Source: Candidatus Roseilinea mizusawaensis (GTDB lineage: Bacteria > Chloroflexota > Anaerolineae > J036 > Brachytrichaceae). Taken from it: a DNA stretch of 64,000 bases. This document shows, one piece after another, positions 7,280 through 15,882 of this stretch. Each line of letters starts with the position of its first letter. Positions within the stretch are counted from its first letter, which is position 1. The stretch spans positions 62,001 through 126,000 of the forward strand of contig JAEANN010000053.1 in assembly GCA_016841965.1 (NCBI GenBank). Direction: 5' to 3'. The position numbers and the translations under genes were made by a program. The notes beneath the pieces are model-generated. The model ran no database searches, was not told the origin of the DNA, and worked only from the letters and a program-made list of their open reading frames with translations.

Positions 7280-8622
7280 GACTCCACGTTACGCAGCGCA
7301 GGTCGCACCTTACCCACCGCGCGCCTCAGCTTGTGTCCCGCATCCACCACACCATAGGCGGCGAAAACGAGAAATACAGCATCCACCGGCAATCGATAGC
7401 GCACCAAGGCCCAGGACAAGAGATGGATCGCCGTGTACACCCCCACAAACAAATACAGCAACACCCACGCGCGCCAGCGACGCGCGGCCACAATCAGGCC
7501 ATACACGATGAACGGCAACGCAACGGCAAAGGACAGTACGCGGGCCACATTGCTGAACAGCGTGGAGTCACCGGATGGCCAGAACATGAAATAGGCGGCG
7601 ATGCGACTGATGGACAGTTGAATGTAACGAAGTGGGTCCTGGAGCACAAATTCCAACCCCTTACCCATCAGCGCCGAATCCATCTCGGCTTCGGAAAGGG
7701 AGCGCAGCTCGCGTGGGATGAGCGATTCGTAAGGCGTGTCGGCCGGCAGGATGCCAACGAAGGCGGCGCCATACACCGGATGGTTGGCCCAGAAAAATGC
7801 AAAGCCGGCGTTTGTATTCAGCAGCACGAAGCGGTTGAAGGCGACAGCATTGCGCACTGTCCACGGCGCGATCAGCAGCGCGATGACACCCACGGCAATC
7901 GCCGGATAGAGCAGGCTTTGCGCAGCGGGCCGGATGATGCGGCGCGCCAGCCTGCCAGCCCCCGGCTGAAGGCTGCGGCGGAGCTGCGCGATCCAGACGT
8001 ATCCAACCAGAAATGGGACGAAGACCAGAAATAGCTGGCGCAGCAACACGGCAATGCCAAGGATGAGGCCGAGCAGCGCCCACCGGCCGGCCGTTCGGCC
8101 CCGCCCTGCCGGCTCAACAGACTGGGCGGCCATGGTCAGCGCCAGTTCCAGCGAGGCCAGAATGGCCGTGATGTAGAACGGCTCTGTCATCAGGGCCGCC
8201 CCGTAGTACACAAAATAGGGATACGCAGCCGACCAGCCTGCCGCAACCAGGCCGGTTGTCTCGCCGGCCAATCGTCGTCCGAGGCGATACGCCAGAAGCG
8301 GCCACAGAATACCGACGATCAGCGCTTGCAGCAACCGCGCCCCCAGCGGCTGGGCGCCAAACACGGCATACACACCGACGAGGTAGAGCGTGTACAGATA
8401 AGACCAGTGGGCAGTCGCTTCGCCGGCGCGCGTCAGCGGCCACCAGTCCTCGGCTACTGTGAAACCGTGCCCTTGCAGCACGCGCTGGGCCAGCATGTGG
8501 TACGACTGCTGATCCTGGATGCCCGGCAACGGCTCGATGCGGTTGCCCATGATGAAGGCAACGCCGACGCGCAACACCACCGACACAACAATAATGGCAA
8601 TCAGCGTTCTGGTCGGCTTCAT
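7276..8622 (-). CDS. Membrane glycosyltransferase, GT39/ArnT-like
   Basis: This is a polytopic protein of 448 residues with about ten hydrophobic segments. The first loop holds GIQDQQSYHMLAQRVL, which corresponds to the acidic first-loop motif of polyprenyl-phosphate-sugar dependent transferases of the PMT/ArnT/RgtA group. Such enzymes act on the outer face of the membrane, using a sugar carried on undecaprenyl phosphate. The donor could come from the DPM1-like enzyme at 26157-26906. It overlaps both neighbours by ATGA. A C-terminal soluble domain is absent, so it is a short member of the group. Confidence 0.75.
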   Translation of the reverse strand: MKPTRTLIAIIVVSVVLRVGVAFIMGNRIEPLPGIQDQQSYHMLAQRVLQGHGFTVAEDWWPLTRAGEATAHWSYLYTLYLVGVYAVFGAQPLGARLLQALIVGILWPLLAYRLGRRLAGETTGLVAAGWSAAYPYFVYYGAALMTEPFYITAILASLELALTMAAQSVEPAGRGRTAGRWALLGLILGIAVLLRQLFLVFVPFLVGYVWIAQLRRSLQPGAGRLARRIIRPAAQSLLYPAIAVGVIALLIAPWTVRNAVAFNRFVLLNTNAGFAFFWANHPVYGAAFVGILPADTPYESLIPRELRSLSEAEMDSALMGKGLEFVLQDPLRYIQLSISRIAAYFMFWPSGDSTLFSNVARVLSFAVALPFIVYGLIVAARRWRAWVLLYLFVGVYTAIHLLSWALVRYRLPVDAVFLVFAAYGVVDAGHKLRRAVGKVRPALRNVES

Positions 8623-9863
8623 GGTGAGTAGATGCGGTCCAGCGCGGCATACGCTGAACGCCAGTCGTATTTCTGAGCAACAAGCTGCCGGCCATTGGCA
8701 GACAGACGATCTGCAAACGCCCGATCGCGCAACAGCCGTATGGCCGACTGCGCAAACGTCTGCGGGTCATCGGCAATCAGCACATCATGGCCGTCAGACA
8801 CGGCGATGCCTTCGCAGCCGATGCGGGTAGTGACGATGGGCACTCCCCACTGCAAGGCTTCCACGATCTTTACACGCATGCCGCCGCCAGACCGTAGCGC
8901 AACGAGCAGCATGGCGCTTTCCTCCAGGAACGGTGTCGGGTCGTCCACATAGCCGGTCACGGCGACAGGCGAGTCGCCGGCCTGATCGGGATGCCGGATG
9001 CCCACACGATCGCCCAGCGCGCGGATATCATCCGGCGGTCGCGCACCCACGATAAAGAGCCGTGCGTCGGGGGCTTGTGCGCGAACGAGCGGCCAGATGT
9101 CAGCGACAAACCAGCGCGTGGCATCCGCATTCGGCGGCCAGTGCAGGCCGCCCAGCATGAGCAACCCGCGCGCGCCGGGGCGACGCGCCACCGGCGGCGC
9201 AGAGGCGTCAATACAGATAGGCACAGTGGTGAAACGTGGCGCGCGACCGTTCAGGCCAGGCAACCGGCGAATGCTGGCCAGATCGTCGTCGGTGACTGTC
9301 AACACATCGTCGAACTGCCGGTATACCCGCGACTCATAGCGCGCGGTCAGACTTGCCTCGCGCCGCAAAAAGCGCTTCATCAGCGGGTTGCGCGCCACAT
9401 CGGCCATGCGCTGCGGAATCAGGTAATAGGCATTGTGTGCGTCGAGCACCATTTTGGCCGGCCGCGTAACCGGCGTCTGCCGGCGCGCCCAAAGGCCGTA
9501 TTGCGCCATGGACAACTGGTCGGCGTGAATCACATCGAAGGGCCGGCGCTGAACCAGCTCGCTCAAAAGCAGTTTCATCGCGCGCCGGTCATCGCGCACG
9601 ATGTTGAACGGATGCGCTGTGATCAGGCTGCGCGCCAAAGCGAGCGCCTCTGAAGCCGGCGCCCGATGCATTGGCGCAGTGTGCACATCGCGGCATAGGG
9701 TTCTCAGATGTTCGATTGAGGCCGGCCGGTCGCTGGGGCGCGAGAAACACACCAGCGTCACTTGGTGCCGCTGCGCCAGGTATTGCAGCATATGGTACTG
9801 GCGCACCCTGGCGCCGGCATCCAGCGGATACGGCACGATCTGTGCCAGATAGAGAATTCGCAT
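8619..9863 (-). CDS. Glycosyltransferase, GT4 family
   Basis: A 414-residue GT-B protein. It opens MRILYLAQIVPYPLDAGARV, with the glycine-rich acceptor loop typical of TIGR03087-like EPS transferases. The C-terminal donor domain includes LFIVGARPPDDI, VTGYVDDPTPFL and ALRSGGGMRVKIVEALQWGVP. I chose the ATG at 9863, where the family fold begins. The frame is open to an ATG at 9887, but the extra eight residues are not family-like and neither start has a clear ribosome-binding sequence. It is the second TIGR03087-like enzyme in this operon; the other is at 6026-7279. Confidence 0.86.
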   Translation of the reverse strand: MRILYLAQIVPYPLDAGARVRQYHMLQYLAQRHQVTLVCFSRPSDRPASIEHLRTLCRDVHTAPMHRAPASEALALARSLITAHPFNIVRDDRRAMKLLLSELVQRRPFDVIHADQLSMAQYGLWARRQTPVTRPAKMVLDAHNAYYLIPQRMADVARNPLMKRFLRREASLTARYESRVYRQFDDVLTVTDDDLASIRRLPGLNGRAPRFTTVPICIDASAPPVARRPGARGLLMLGGLHWPPNADATRWFVADIWPLVRAQAPDARLFIVGARPPDDIRALGDRVGIRHPDQAGDSPVAVTGYVDDPTPFLEESAMLLVALRSGGGMRVKIVEALQWGVPIVTTRIGCEGIAVSDGHDVLIADDPQTFAQSAIRLLRDRAFADRLSANGRQLVAQKYDWRSAYAALDRIYSP

Positions 9864-9897
9864 GGGTCTGAATCGTGTCAAATGCAAGGCGTGGCGT

Positions 9898-10815
9898 TCA
9901 GAAGCCCGGGAGTCGCATCAGCAAACGCCAGTAGTTGCCGGCCAGGCTGAGATGTTGCCGGCGCCTGTCAAGTGGCTCAAGCCACGCCAGCGGGCTGAGC
10001 AACAGGCGGGGCAGCGTGGCGGCCGCGACCACCAGCTTGTAGAGCTGCGCCGTCAGCCAGCCGTGACGCTTGCGAAAGTACAGCACCTTGCCTTGATACA
10101 GATGCAGGAAGGCCTGCTCGGCAACCTGCCGCGAGCTTTGGCCGCCGTAGTGAATGATCTCGGCTTGCGGGACCCAGTGAATCGACCAGCCGGCGCTGCG
10201 GATGCGATGACACAGATCGATCTCTTCGCCGGTGAAGAAATAGTGGGGGTCAAGCGCGCCCACCTGATCGAGCACGCTGCGGCGTACCATCAGGCTGGCG
10301 CCCAACACAGCATCAACCTCGCGGCTGTGCTGAACATCCCAGCCGGCCATGTCGTATGCGCCGTATGGGCGCAACCGGTTCAGATGAAGCAGTCGCCACA
10401 GCTCACGGCTGAGCGTGGGCGCGGGGTAACATGACAGCTGGAGCGTGCCATCTGGGTTGAGCACGCGCGAACCTATAGCGCCGGCCTGCGCATGCTCATC
10501 CATGAAACGGATCATGGCGTCGAGGGCGCCGGGCAACACGCGCGTGTCGGGGTTCAGCAACAACACCAGACCGCCCTGGCAAACCTCGATAGCCTGATTG
10601 TTGGCCCGCGCAAAACCGACGTTCTCAGCATTCTGGATCAGACGCGCCTGTGGAAAGTTCTGTCGAACCGCCTGGGCGCTGCCATCGCGCGACCCATTGT
10701 CCACAACGATCGTCTCGAATGGGATCGACGGCGGATGGGTGTAGATGGACGCCAGGCACTGCTCCAGCAACTCGCGCGTGTTCCAGCTAATGATGACAAT
10801 GGAGAGATCGATCAT
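9898..10815 (-). CDS. Glycosyltransferase, GT2 family, rhamnosyltransferase-like
   Basis: This 305-residue GT-A enzyme opens MIDLSIVIISWNTRELLEQC. It has the nucleotide-binding VVDNGSRDGS, the NVGFARANNQ segment common in rhamnosyltransferases, a DxD-like LLNPDTRV, and EEIDLCHRIRSAGW near the catalytic base. The frame is open to 10959, but that extension is encoded by the 91-bp direct repeat and is not protein-like, so the start is placed at 10815. A hydrophobic C-terminus may associate with the membrane. Because of the repeat, the distance from the upstream Wzy-like gene is 200 bp, the largest gap inside this operon. Confidence 0.86.
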   Translation of the reverse strand: MIDLSIVIISWNTRELLEQCLASIYTHPPSIPFETIVVDNGSRDGSAQAVRQNFPQARLIQNAENVGFARANNQAIEVCQGGLVLLLNPDTRVLPGALDAMIRFMDEHAQAGAIGSRVLNPDGTLQLSCYPAPTLSRELWRLLHLNRLRPYGAYDMAGWDVQHSREVDAVLGASLMVRRSVLDQVGALDPHYFFTGEEIDLCHRIRSAGWSIHWVPQAEIIHYGGQSSRQVAEQAFLHLYQGKVLYFRKRHGWLTAQLYKLVVAAATLPRLLLSPLAWLEPLDRRRQHLSLAGNYWRLLMRLPGF

Positions 10816-10844
10816 GGCATGTAGAGGTCTTGATTCGGCTGGAG

Positions 10845-11018
10845 TCTCACCACAAAGAAACAAAGCACACGAAGGCAGCTTGACCCCCCCCTTATCTTTG
10901 TGCCCTTCGTGTCTTCGTGGTTCACTCACCCGCAATCTCACCACAAAGAAACAAAGCACACGAAGGCAGCTTGAACCCCCTTATCTTTGTGCCCTTCGTG
11001 TCTTCGTGGTTCACTCAC
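10845..11018. repeat. Two tandem copies of a 91-bp intergenic repeat with internal dyad
   Basis: The unit starting TCTCACCACAAAGAAACAAA occurs at 10845 and again at 10936, nearly identical over about 83 bp. Inside each unit CACACGAAGG faces CCTTCGTGTC, and ACCACAAAGA faces TCTTCGTGGT, so each copy can fold into a long imperfect hairpin. Repeats with this wording are scattered between genes in several Chloroflexota and other large bacterial genomes, as far as I recall. The second copy runs to the 3' end of the gene at 11015. Confidence 0.88.
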
Positions 11019-12544
11019 ACATCATTCACACAAAGGACCGACTGCCGGGCCTTGATGATCTGGTCGACCGCGACCAGGCCGCCGACAAACAGCCAGCCAT
11101 AGACGGCGGCGCGGAAGCCCACGAAGCCCACGTTGTAGACAAATGGAAGGAACCAATCACCCAGCATGCCGGAGGATAGCGTCGCTGCAAAACCGCTGAA
11201 GGCGCCGATGACAAAGGCATGCAGAAAGTGCGCATCCTCAGGACCGAACAGGCTCTCGATCGGCAGGCGGGCTGTATCGCCCGGCGACGGCCGCGGCGAT
11301 GAGCGGGCAAACAAAGCCGGCCGGAGCGCGTTATCGGGGAGAGGTCTCAACTGAGTGCGCCACACGCGCCATCCCACCTGCATCAGCCGCGCGCTCAGCC
11401 ACAGAAAACACGCCAGCCCGAGCGCGCCCGTCTGAGCGATCAAGTCGATGTAGTTGTTGTGTGAGTTGAAGCTGACCGCATAGCCCAGGATCGGGAAGAG
11501 CGGTGTGTAAAAGTAGTAGTTGGCCGGCCCCAAGCCCAGCACAGGATTCGCCTTCACGATCTCCAGCAGGATGCTCCACGCTTCGAGCCGGGTGAACGCG
11601 CTGTACTCATTGTCGCCAATGTAGACCAGGTTGAGGATGACATCGAGCTGAAAGAGAGCAATCATGCCACCCACGATCGTCGCCAGAAGCCCCAGACGCG
11701 GCCTGGCCATCCAAACGATGATGAGCATGGCAAGCACCCCCGGCATCCAACCGGAAGCCCAATCGCGGCGCTGGAAGAAGCCAATGTAGACCGCCATGCC
11801 AACAATGGCAAACAGAGCTAACCGCCAGCCTTTGCTCAGACTTCGATTGACCAGCGCCTGGCTGAAGGCCATTGCCATGATCCACGTCCAGAACATGCTG
11901 GACTGTGAACCATACTGGAACAGGCGTGTGACAGGCCGGCCACCGGGGATGATGCGGCTTGCCAGATACACAGCGCCCAGTGCCAGGAAAACATAGGTGA
12001 GCCAGCGCAGCCAGCGCACATCCTGCATCTGATGCGCCACCAGGATCACCGTCGCCACGGCAAGCAGCATCAGCGCAAGCCCTCCCACCTGGGCTGCAAT
12101 GGGCGCAGGCAACGCCACGAACCAGGGCAACTGGCCGGACAGGAAAGCCAGCACAGCCGCCACCGCGAACGCAAACGCCGGCGCGATCACCGGTGACGCA
12201 ATGAACCGCAGCTGGCGCCGCAGCAGCATCGACAACACCCACAACGCCAAAAGCGTCGCCAACAAGGCGATGGTGGCGTTGATCTCCGTACCCGTTCCAG
12301 TGCCAATGCTCACCGGCGCGAGCATACTGGCCGGGATCAGACCAATGATGCCGAGGTGCGGTTTGCGGATGATGAGAAGTAGGCCCGCAACCCCCACCAC
12401 AACGCCCAGATACATCACGTCTGCGCGATATGCCAGCACGGCGCTGCCCAAAATGGCCGCAGCGATCAGCAGCACACGAGACAGTGGAAGCCGAATGTGC
12501 TCGAGCCAGGGCCGGGACATCTTATGGGGCGTGTGTGTCGCCAT
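11015..12544 (-). CDS. O-antigen polymerase/ligase-like membrane protein (Wzy/WaaL superfamily)
   Basis: A 509-residue integral membrane protein with about twelve hydrophobic segments and a large outer loop. The loop region shows NPVLGLGPANYYFY followed by NSHNNYIDLIAQTGALGL. The SHNxY(I/L) motif with its histidine is the hallmark of the O-antigen ligase/polymerase superfamily. It would either polymerise lipid-linked repeat units outside the membrane or transfer the finished chain to an acceptor. Both this protein and an ABC exporter (26903-29055) occur in one operon, so its exact role is open. The last codons overlap a 91-bp repeat. The ATG at 12544 lacks a strong ribosome-binding sequence. 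Confidence 0.82.
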   Translation of the reverse strand: MATHTPHKMSRPWLEHIRLPLSRVLLIAAAILGSAVLAYRADVMYLGVVVGVAGLLLIIRKPHLGIIGLIPASMLAPVSIGTGTGTEINATIALLATLLALWVLSMLLRRQLRFIASPVIAPAFAFAVAAVLAFLSGQLPWFVALPAPIAAQVGGLALMLLAVATVILVAHQMQDVRWLRWLTYVFLALGAVYLASRIIPGGRPVTRLFQYGSQSSMFWTWIMAMAFSQALVNRSLSKGWRLALFAIVGMAVYIGFFQRRDWASGWMPGVLAMLIIVWMARPRLGLLATIVGGMIALFQLDVILNLVYIGDNEYSAFTRLEAWSILLEIVKANPVLGLGPANYYFYTPLFPILGYAVSFNSHNNYIDLIAQTGALGLACFLWLSARLMQVGWRVWRTQLRPLPDNALRPALFARSSPRPSPGDTARLPIESLFGPEDAHFLHAFVIGAFSGFAATLSSGMLGDWFLPFVYNVGFVGFRAAVYGWLFVGGLVAVDQIIKARQSVLCVNDV

Positions 12545-12599
12545 TTAGACTTTTCATGCTGCGCCGGCCTTGCCATGACAGCCAGGCCAGCGGCGATCT

Positions 12600-13988
12600 C
12601 TACTTGTCCAGGCCGGTCAGTTGCCAGATCAACTGGCGGGTGACGGCGCGGGCGTGATGAGTAGCTTGTGTGATGCGATGCTGCGTGTGGGTCGCAGCGC
12701 GATCCGGCGCGCGATGCGGCGCGCGATGCGGCGCGCGATCCGGCGCCAGGCTGGGCGACATGACCCAGTCTCGCACGGGGCGCGTCGTCTGTGCGAAAGA
12801 CAGATCGGTGCGCGCGTACTCGAGCGCAAGCCGGGCAAGCCGATCTCGACGGTCAGGGTTGCGCGACAGAGACAGGATGTGTTCGGACAGGGCCGGCGCG
12901 TCGCCGACGGCAAAGCTGAGGCCGGCCCCACGGTCGCGCAACACATAGCTCAACGCGCACCCTTCGGTCGTGAGCACCGGCAATCCCGCTGACATCATCT
13001 CCAGCAAGCGCGTGCGCGTGCCATACACGGTTTCATAGTGCATGGCATCCACATTCAGCCCAACATCACTGTCGCGGTAATAGCCGGCGATCTCGCGCCA
13101 GGGTCGCCAGCCCAGCAGATGATAGCGCGCGCGATGCCTAGAGCCTGCAATCATGCTGATGAAGCGGTCATACTGCGTCTGCGGCCCAGGATACGTGCTG
13201 GCCCCGATCGAGACAAAACGAATGCGCGGATCGCGCGACAGGGCAACTTCCAGCGCGGCAAACAGCGTGTCCACATCGGTCCACGTGTTGTAGCCGCCAC
13301 ACCACAAGACGATGAAATCATTGGGCTGCACGCCGATCTCAGCCAGCGCGGGCCGCTCGCGGGACGAGGAGGTGGATGGTAACGCAACGTCGGTGGATGG
13401 CGCGCCCGGCAGCACAATCCGCACGAACTCGTAGCCGGTGGTCTGCCAGTTGAGCCGGCCTGCCATGGCCAGTTCTCCCACGGTCATGTGCGCCTGAGGC
13501 GCACCGCAGGCCGAGAAGACATCCCCCCGTTGCAGCACCTGCCGCATGAATGCAATCGTCGTCGGCAGGCCCCGATTCGAGCGGCGGCGAAAGGCCGCCA
13601 ACTGCATGATGGTCAGGTAATCGCCGTAGATATCCATCCAGATTGGCCGGCTGGTGCGCAGGCGCGTGGCGTACAAACACGGCGCGAAGTTGACCGCCAC
13701 GATGACATCGGGGGCAAAGGCGTCATGGATGCGCTGAAGCTGGCTGATCCATCCAGGGCGGTTAAATGCAATTGGATGATACGACAACCGGTTGCGCCAC
13801 GACGCGGGAATGTACTGCGCGGCATGTTCGTTTGACGCGGGCATTGCATCTTCAGCGCACAGGCTGACCACATGTCCATCGTCCAGCAGCGGCTGGAGGA
13901 ATTGCCAGGTGCGATAATGCGCCGCCTCAACCTTGACAGTGGGGTCGAATTGCGGGGGCTTGTTGCCAATCAACAAGATGCGAGACAT
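12600..13988 (-). CDS. Glycosyltransferase, GT4 family, with repeat-derived C-terminal tail
   Basis: This 462-residue GT-B enzyme has VLWCGGYNTWTDVDTLFAAL at the start of the donor domain and GLNVDAMHYETVYGTRTRLLEMMSAGLP further on, a GT4 donor site. It opens SRILLIGNKPPQFDP. After about residue 415 the fold ends, and the tail is built of APHR/APDR units encoded by 12-bp tandem repeats (12693-12747). The tail is Arg- and His-rich and probably disordered. The start ATG overlaps the stop of the sulfotransferase gene by one base. Confidence 0.84.
   Translation of the reverse strand: MSRILLIGNKPPQFDPTVKVEAAHYRTWQFLQPLLDDGHVVSLCAEDAMPASNEHAAQYIPASWRNRLSYHPIAFNRPGWISQLQRIHDAFAPDVIVAVNFAPCLYATRLRTSRPIWMDIYGDYLTIMQLAAFRRRSNRGLPTTIAFMRQVLQRGDVFSACGAPQAHMTVGELAMAGRLNWQTTGYEFVRIVLPGAPSTDVALPSTSSSRERPALAEIGVQPNDFIVLWCGGYNTWTDVDTLFAALEVALSRDPRIRFVSIGASTYPGPQTQYDRFISMIAGSRHRARYHLLGWRPWREIAGYYRDSDVGLNVDAMHYETVYGTRTRLLEMMSAGLPVLTTEGCALSYVLRDRGAGLSFAVGDAPALSEHILSLSRNPDRRDRLARLALEYARTDLSFAQTTRPVRDWVMSPSLAPDRAPHRAPHRAPDRAATHTQHRITQATHHARAVTRQLIWQLTGLDK
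12693..12747. repeat. In-frame 12-bp tandem repeat in a GT4 gene
   Basis: About four units of CGGCGCGCGATG (last base C or G) lie head to tail, clearest at 12705-12740. They fall in the coding frame of the gene at 12600-13988, where each unit adds four residues (APHR or APDR on the minus strand). The period is a multiple of three, so unit gain or loss would not break the gene. Confidence 0.85.
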
Positions 13989-14767
13989 TATCCAGTCACA
14001 AATCCACTCACAAAGCTGCCGATGCGCTGGCCGGCCCGGGTTGGTACGATGACTTCGTCAAACATAGCTTCATACTCGGTGCCGCTGTAGCGCGCGCGCA
14101 GGGCGTCGAAATTGGTGATGACTTCACGCAGGTCGTCGCTGGTTGCTTTGAACGTGCTCGGCTTCACCGGCAGCAGTGGAACGTTCAGGAATTCAAATGT
14201 CCGCGCCAGCACCGCGTTGATGTCTTGCAGCATCTCCTCGTAAGTGATGGACAGCGTCGGCAAACCAAGACTGCTCACGTAATCCGCCGATTCACGGTCT
14301 GTCCGCTCGCGGTTGCGGAGCGCTTTTTCAAACTGAATAAAGTCAACCTCGAATGGCGGCAGACGCTTGGATTCATCGTACAGGTTCCACATGCCGGTGG
14401 CTTTCTCCAGGCGTTTGCCGTTCAAATGCGAGACGACCGACTTGATACGGTTGCGGCGCCAGATGTGAATAATCTTTGGCTGCTTCTCGCGCAACACCTG
14501 GGCGTACCCGGCGGGATCGGCAAGCTGAACCGGCTTGATCTTGAAGCCGATGGCGCCCTTGCGGCTGATCAGTGGGGGGGTTAGAAATTTGAGCGTCCAT
14601 TCTCGCTGCTGTTCGGCAGTCATATCCATGAGTGTCTCGTTCAAACCCAACACGTTTGGATGGGCGTTCATCGAACTGGTGAGGAAGTTGCTCCCAACCC
14701 GGCCAACAATAAACATCACGAAGTAAGTCACTTCAGACCCCAGATAAAACAGTCTTGCCTTGCTCAT
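13988..14767 (-). CDS. Sulfotransferase (P-loop, PAPS-dependent type)
   Basis: This 259-residue protein carries a 5'-phosphosulfate loop near the N-terminus, FIVGRVGSNFLTSSMNAHP (residues 21-39), and a 3'-phosphate-binding stretch around HIWRRNRIKSVVSHL. This is the layout of bacterial and animal-type sulfotransferases. It would move sulfate from PAPS to a sugar hydroxyl, pointing to a sulfated polysaccharide. I chose the ATG at 14767 over a TTG at 14785 because GAGGAG lies 10 nt before the ATG and inside the longer reading. PAPS synthesis genes are not in the window. It sits between two glycosyltransferases on one transcript. Confidence 0.8.
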   Translation of the reverse strand: MSKARLFYLGSEVTYFVMFIVGRVGSNFLTSSMNAHPNVLGLNETLMDMTAEQQREWTLKFLTPPLISRKGAIGFKIKPVQLADPAGYAQVLREKQPKIIHIWRRNRIKSVVSHLNGKRLEKATGMWNLYDESKRLPPFEVDFIQFEKALRNRERTDRESADYVSSLGLPTLSITYEEMLQDINAVLARTFEFLNVPLLPVKPSTFKATSDDLREVITNFDALRARYSGTEYEAMFDEVIVPTRAGQRIGSFVSGFVTG

Positions 14768-14835
14768 ATGTTTCAAGCTCCTCAAGTGTGATAGCGCATG
14801 TTGTGCGACAGTGGCATGGCATGTCGCGTAGCATG

Positions 14836-15882
14836 TCAGAGAACCTGGCGGCCAGCCAGGGCCTGCGTCAGAATGTCATTCACAGATCGGCGCATGGTCA
14901 GTTCCGATGTGACCAGCTCATACGCGCGTTCGGCGATCCGGCTGCGCTCAGCGTCCTGCTGCACATAGTGCACGATCGTGTCGGCCAGTTGTTCGACCGG
15001 CGCCGAAACGAGGTGAACACCCGGCTCAAACGGCGTGTGCGGATAGGTCGGTTCGGTGACAATCATGGCGCGATTTGGCGCAGCCAGGAAGTAGCGCAGC
15101 GAATGATTGTCCCATGGCTCGCGCAGGATATTCAGCACCACCTGCGTGCGGTTCAGAAGCCTGGTGCGCTCATCGCCGAACACGTAAGGGTGTTCCTCGC
15201 CATCGACCATCAGCATGTCCAGACCGCGTTGGCGCAGGTCCGCGCGCACAGCTTGAAGCACGCGCCGGCGCCGGCTCGACGCCACCTTGCCCAGCCACAA
15301 CACCGGCACATCGCGCTCCAGCTTCAGGTCCGCGCCCCAACTCGGATGCGCTCCGATAAACGCCACCATGGCGTCAATGCCGCGCGCTTTGAGATATTGC
15401 GCGATCCAGCGCGAGCCGACGGCCAACACCGTCAGCACACCGGCAGCGCGCAACCATTCCAGATCGCCAAAATAGCGTAGCCGGTGCGCCCGACGGGTGA
15501 GCGGCTGAAAGCGTGGGTTCAGTTGCCACACGCCTGTGTCTGTTTCACGGTAAGCAAGCCGTTCCAGACGCGATCGCGCCGCCCCGGCCACATGCTGCGC
15601 CCAGGCCGGCAACGCCGGGTTCGAGAATTGCTCGGTCATCCACAGCGCCAGCGCCGGCCGCTCATGCTGGGGCATACGCGACAGTTGGCTTCCCAGAGGC
15701 GCCAGACTGCCAAACGGCCCACAGACAAGCACCACATCCAGCCCCTGAGGCACGCGGGAATCGGCCGGGAAGTTCGTCACCTCGCAGCCGAGATCACGGA
15801 CTGTGCCAGAGATGAGCGACAACAAGTCGGTTTCTTGCTTCCAGTAGACAACACCCACACGCTTTGACTCCAAACGGCTCAT
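14836..15882 (-). CDS. Glycosyltransferase, CgeB-like
   Basis: This 348-residue protein has a C-terminal half with TQVVLNILREPWDNHSLRYFLAAPN, then VHLVSAPVEQLADTIVHYV, typical of the CgeB/DUF3880-type GT-B transferases. It has a single nucleotide-sugar binding domain of usual form and a weakly conserved N-terminal domain. The ATG at 15882 overlaps the stop of the aminotransferase gene by 4 bp (ATGA), so I prefer it to the ATG at 15906. Translational coupling to the aminotransferase hints that it may transfer the amino sugar made there, but that is only an inference. Confidence 0.72.
   Translation of the reverse strand: MSRLESKRVGVVYWKQETDLLSLISGTVRDLGCEVTNFPADSRVPQGLDVVLVCGPFGSLAPLGSQLSRMPQHERPALALWMTEQFSNPALPAWAQHVAGAARSRLERLAYRETDTGVWQLNPRFQPLTRRAHRLRYFGDLEWLRAAGVLTVLAVGSRWIAQYLKARGIDAMVAFIGAHPSWGADLKLERDVPVLWLGKVASSRRRRVLQAVRADLRQRGLDMLMVDGEEHPYVFGDERTRLLNRTQVVLNILREPWDNHSLRYFLAAPNRAMIVTEPTYPHTPFEPGVHLVSAPVEQLADTIVHYVQQDAERSRIAERAYELVTSELTMRRSVNDILTQALAGRQVL

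Noticed and set aside
10845-11018. Insertion-sequence remnant
   Set aside because: There is no transposase fragment and no target duplication; the element is a short hairpin-forming repeat.
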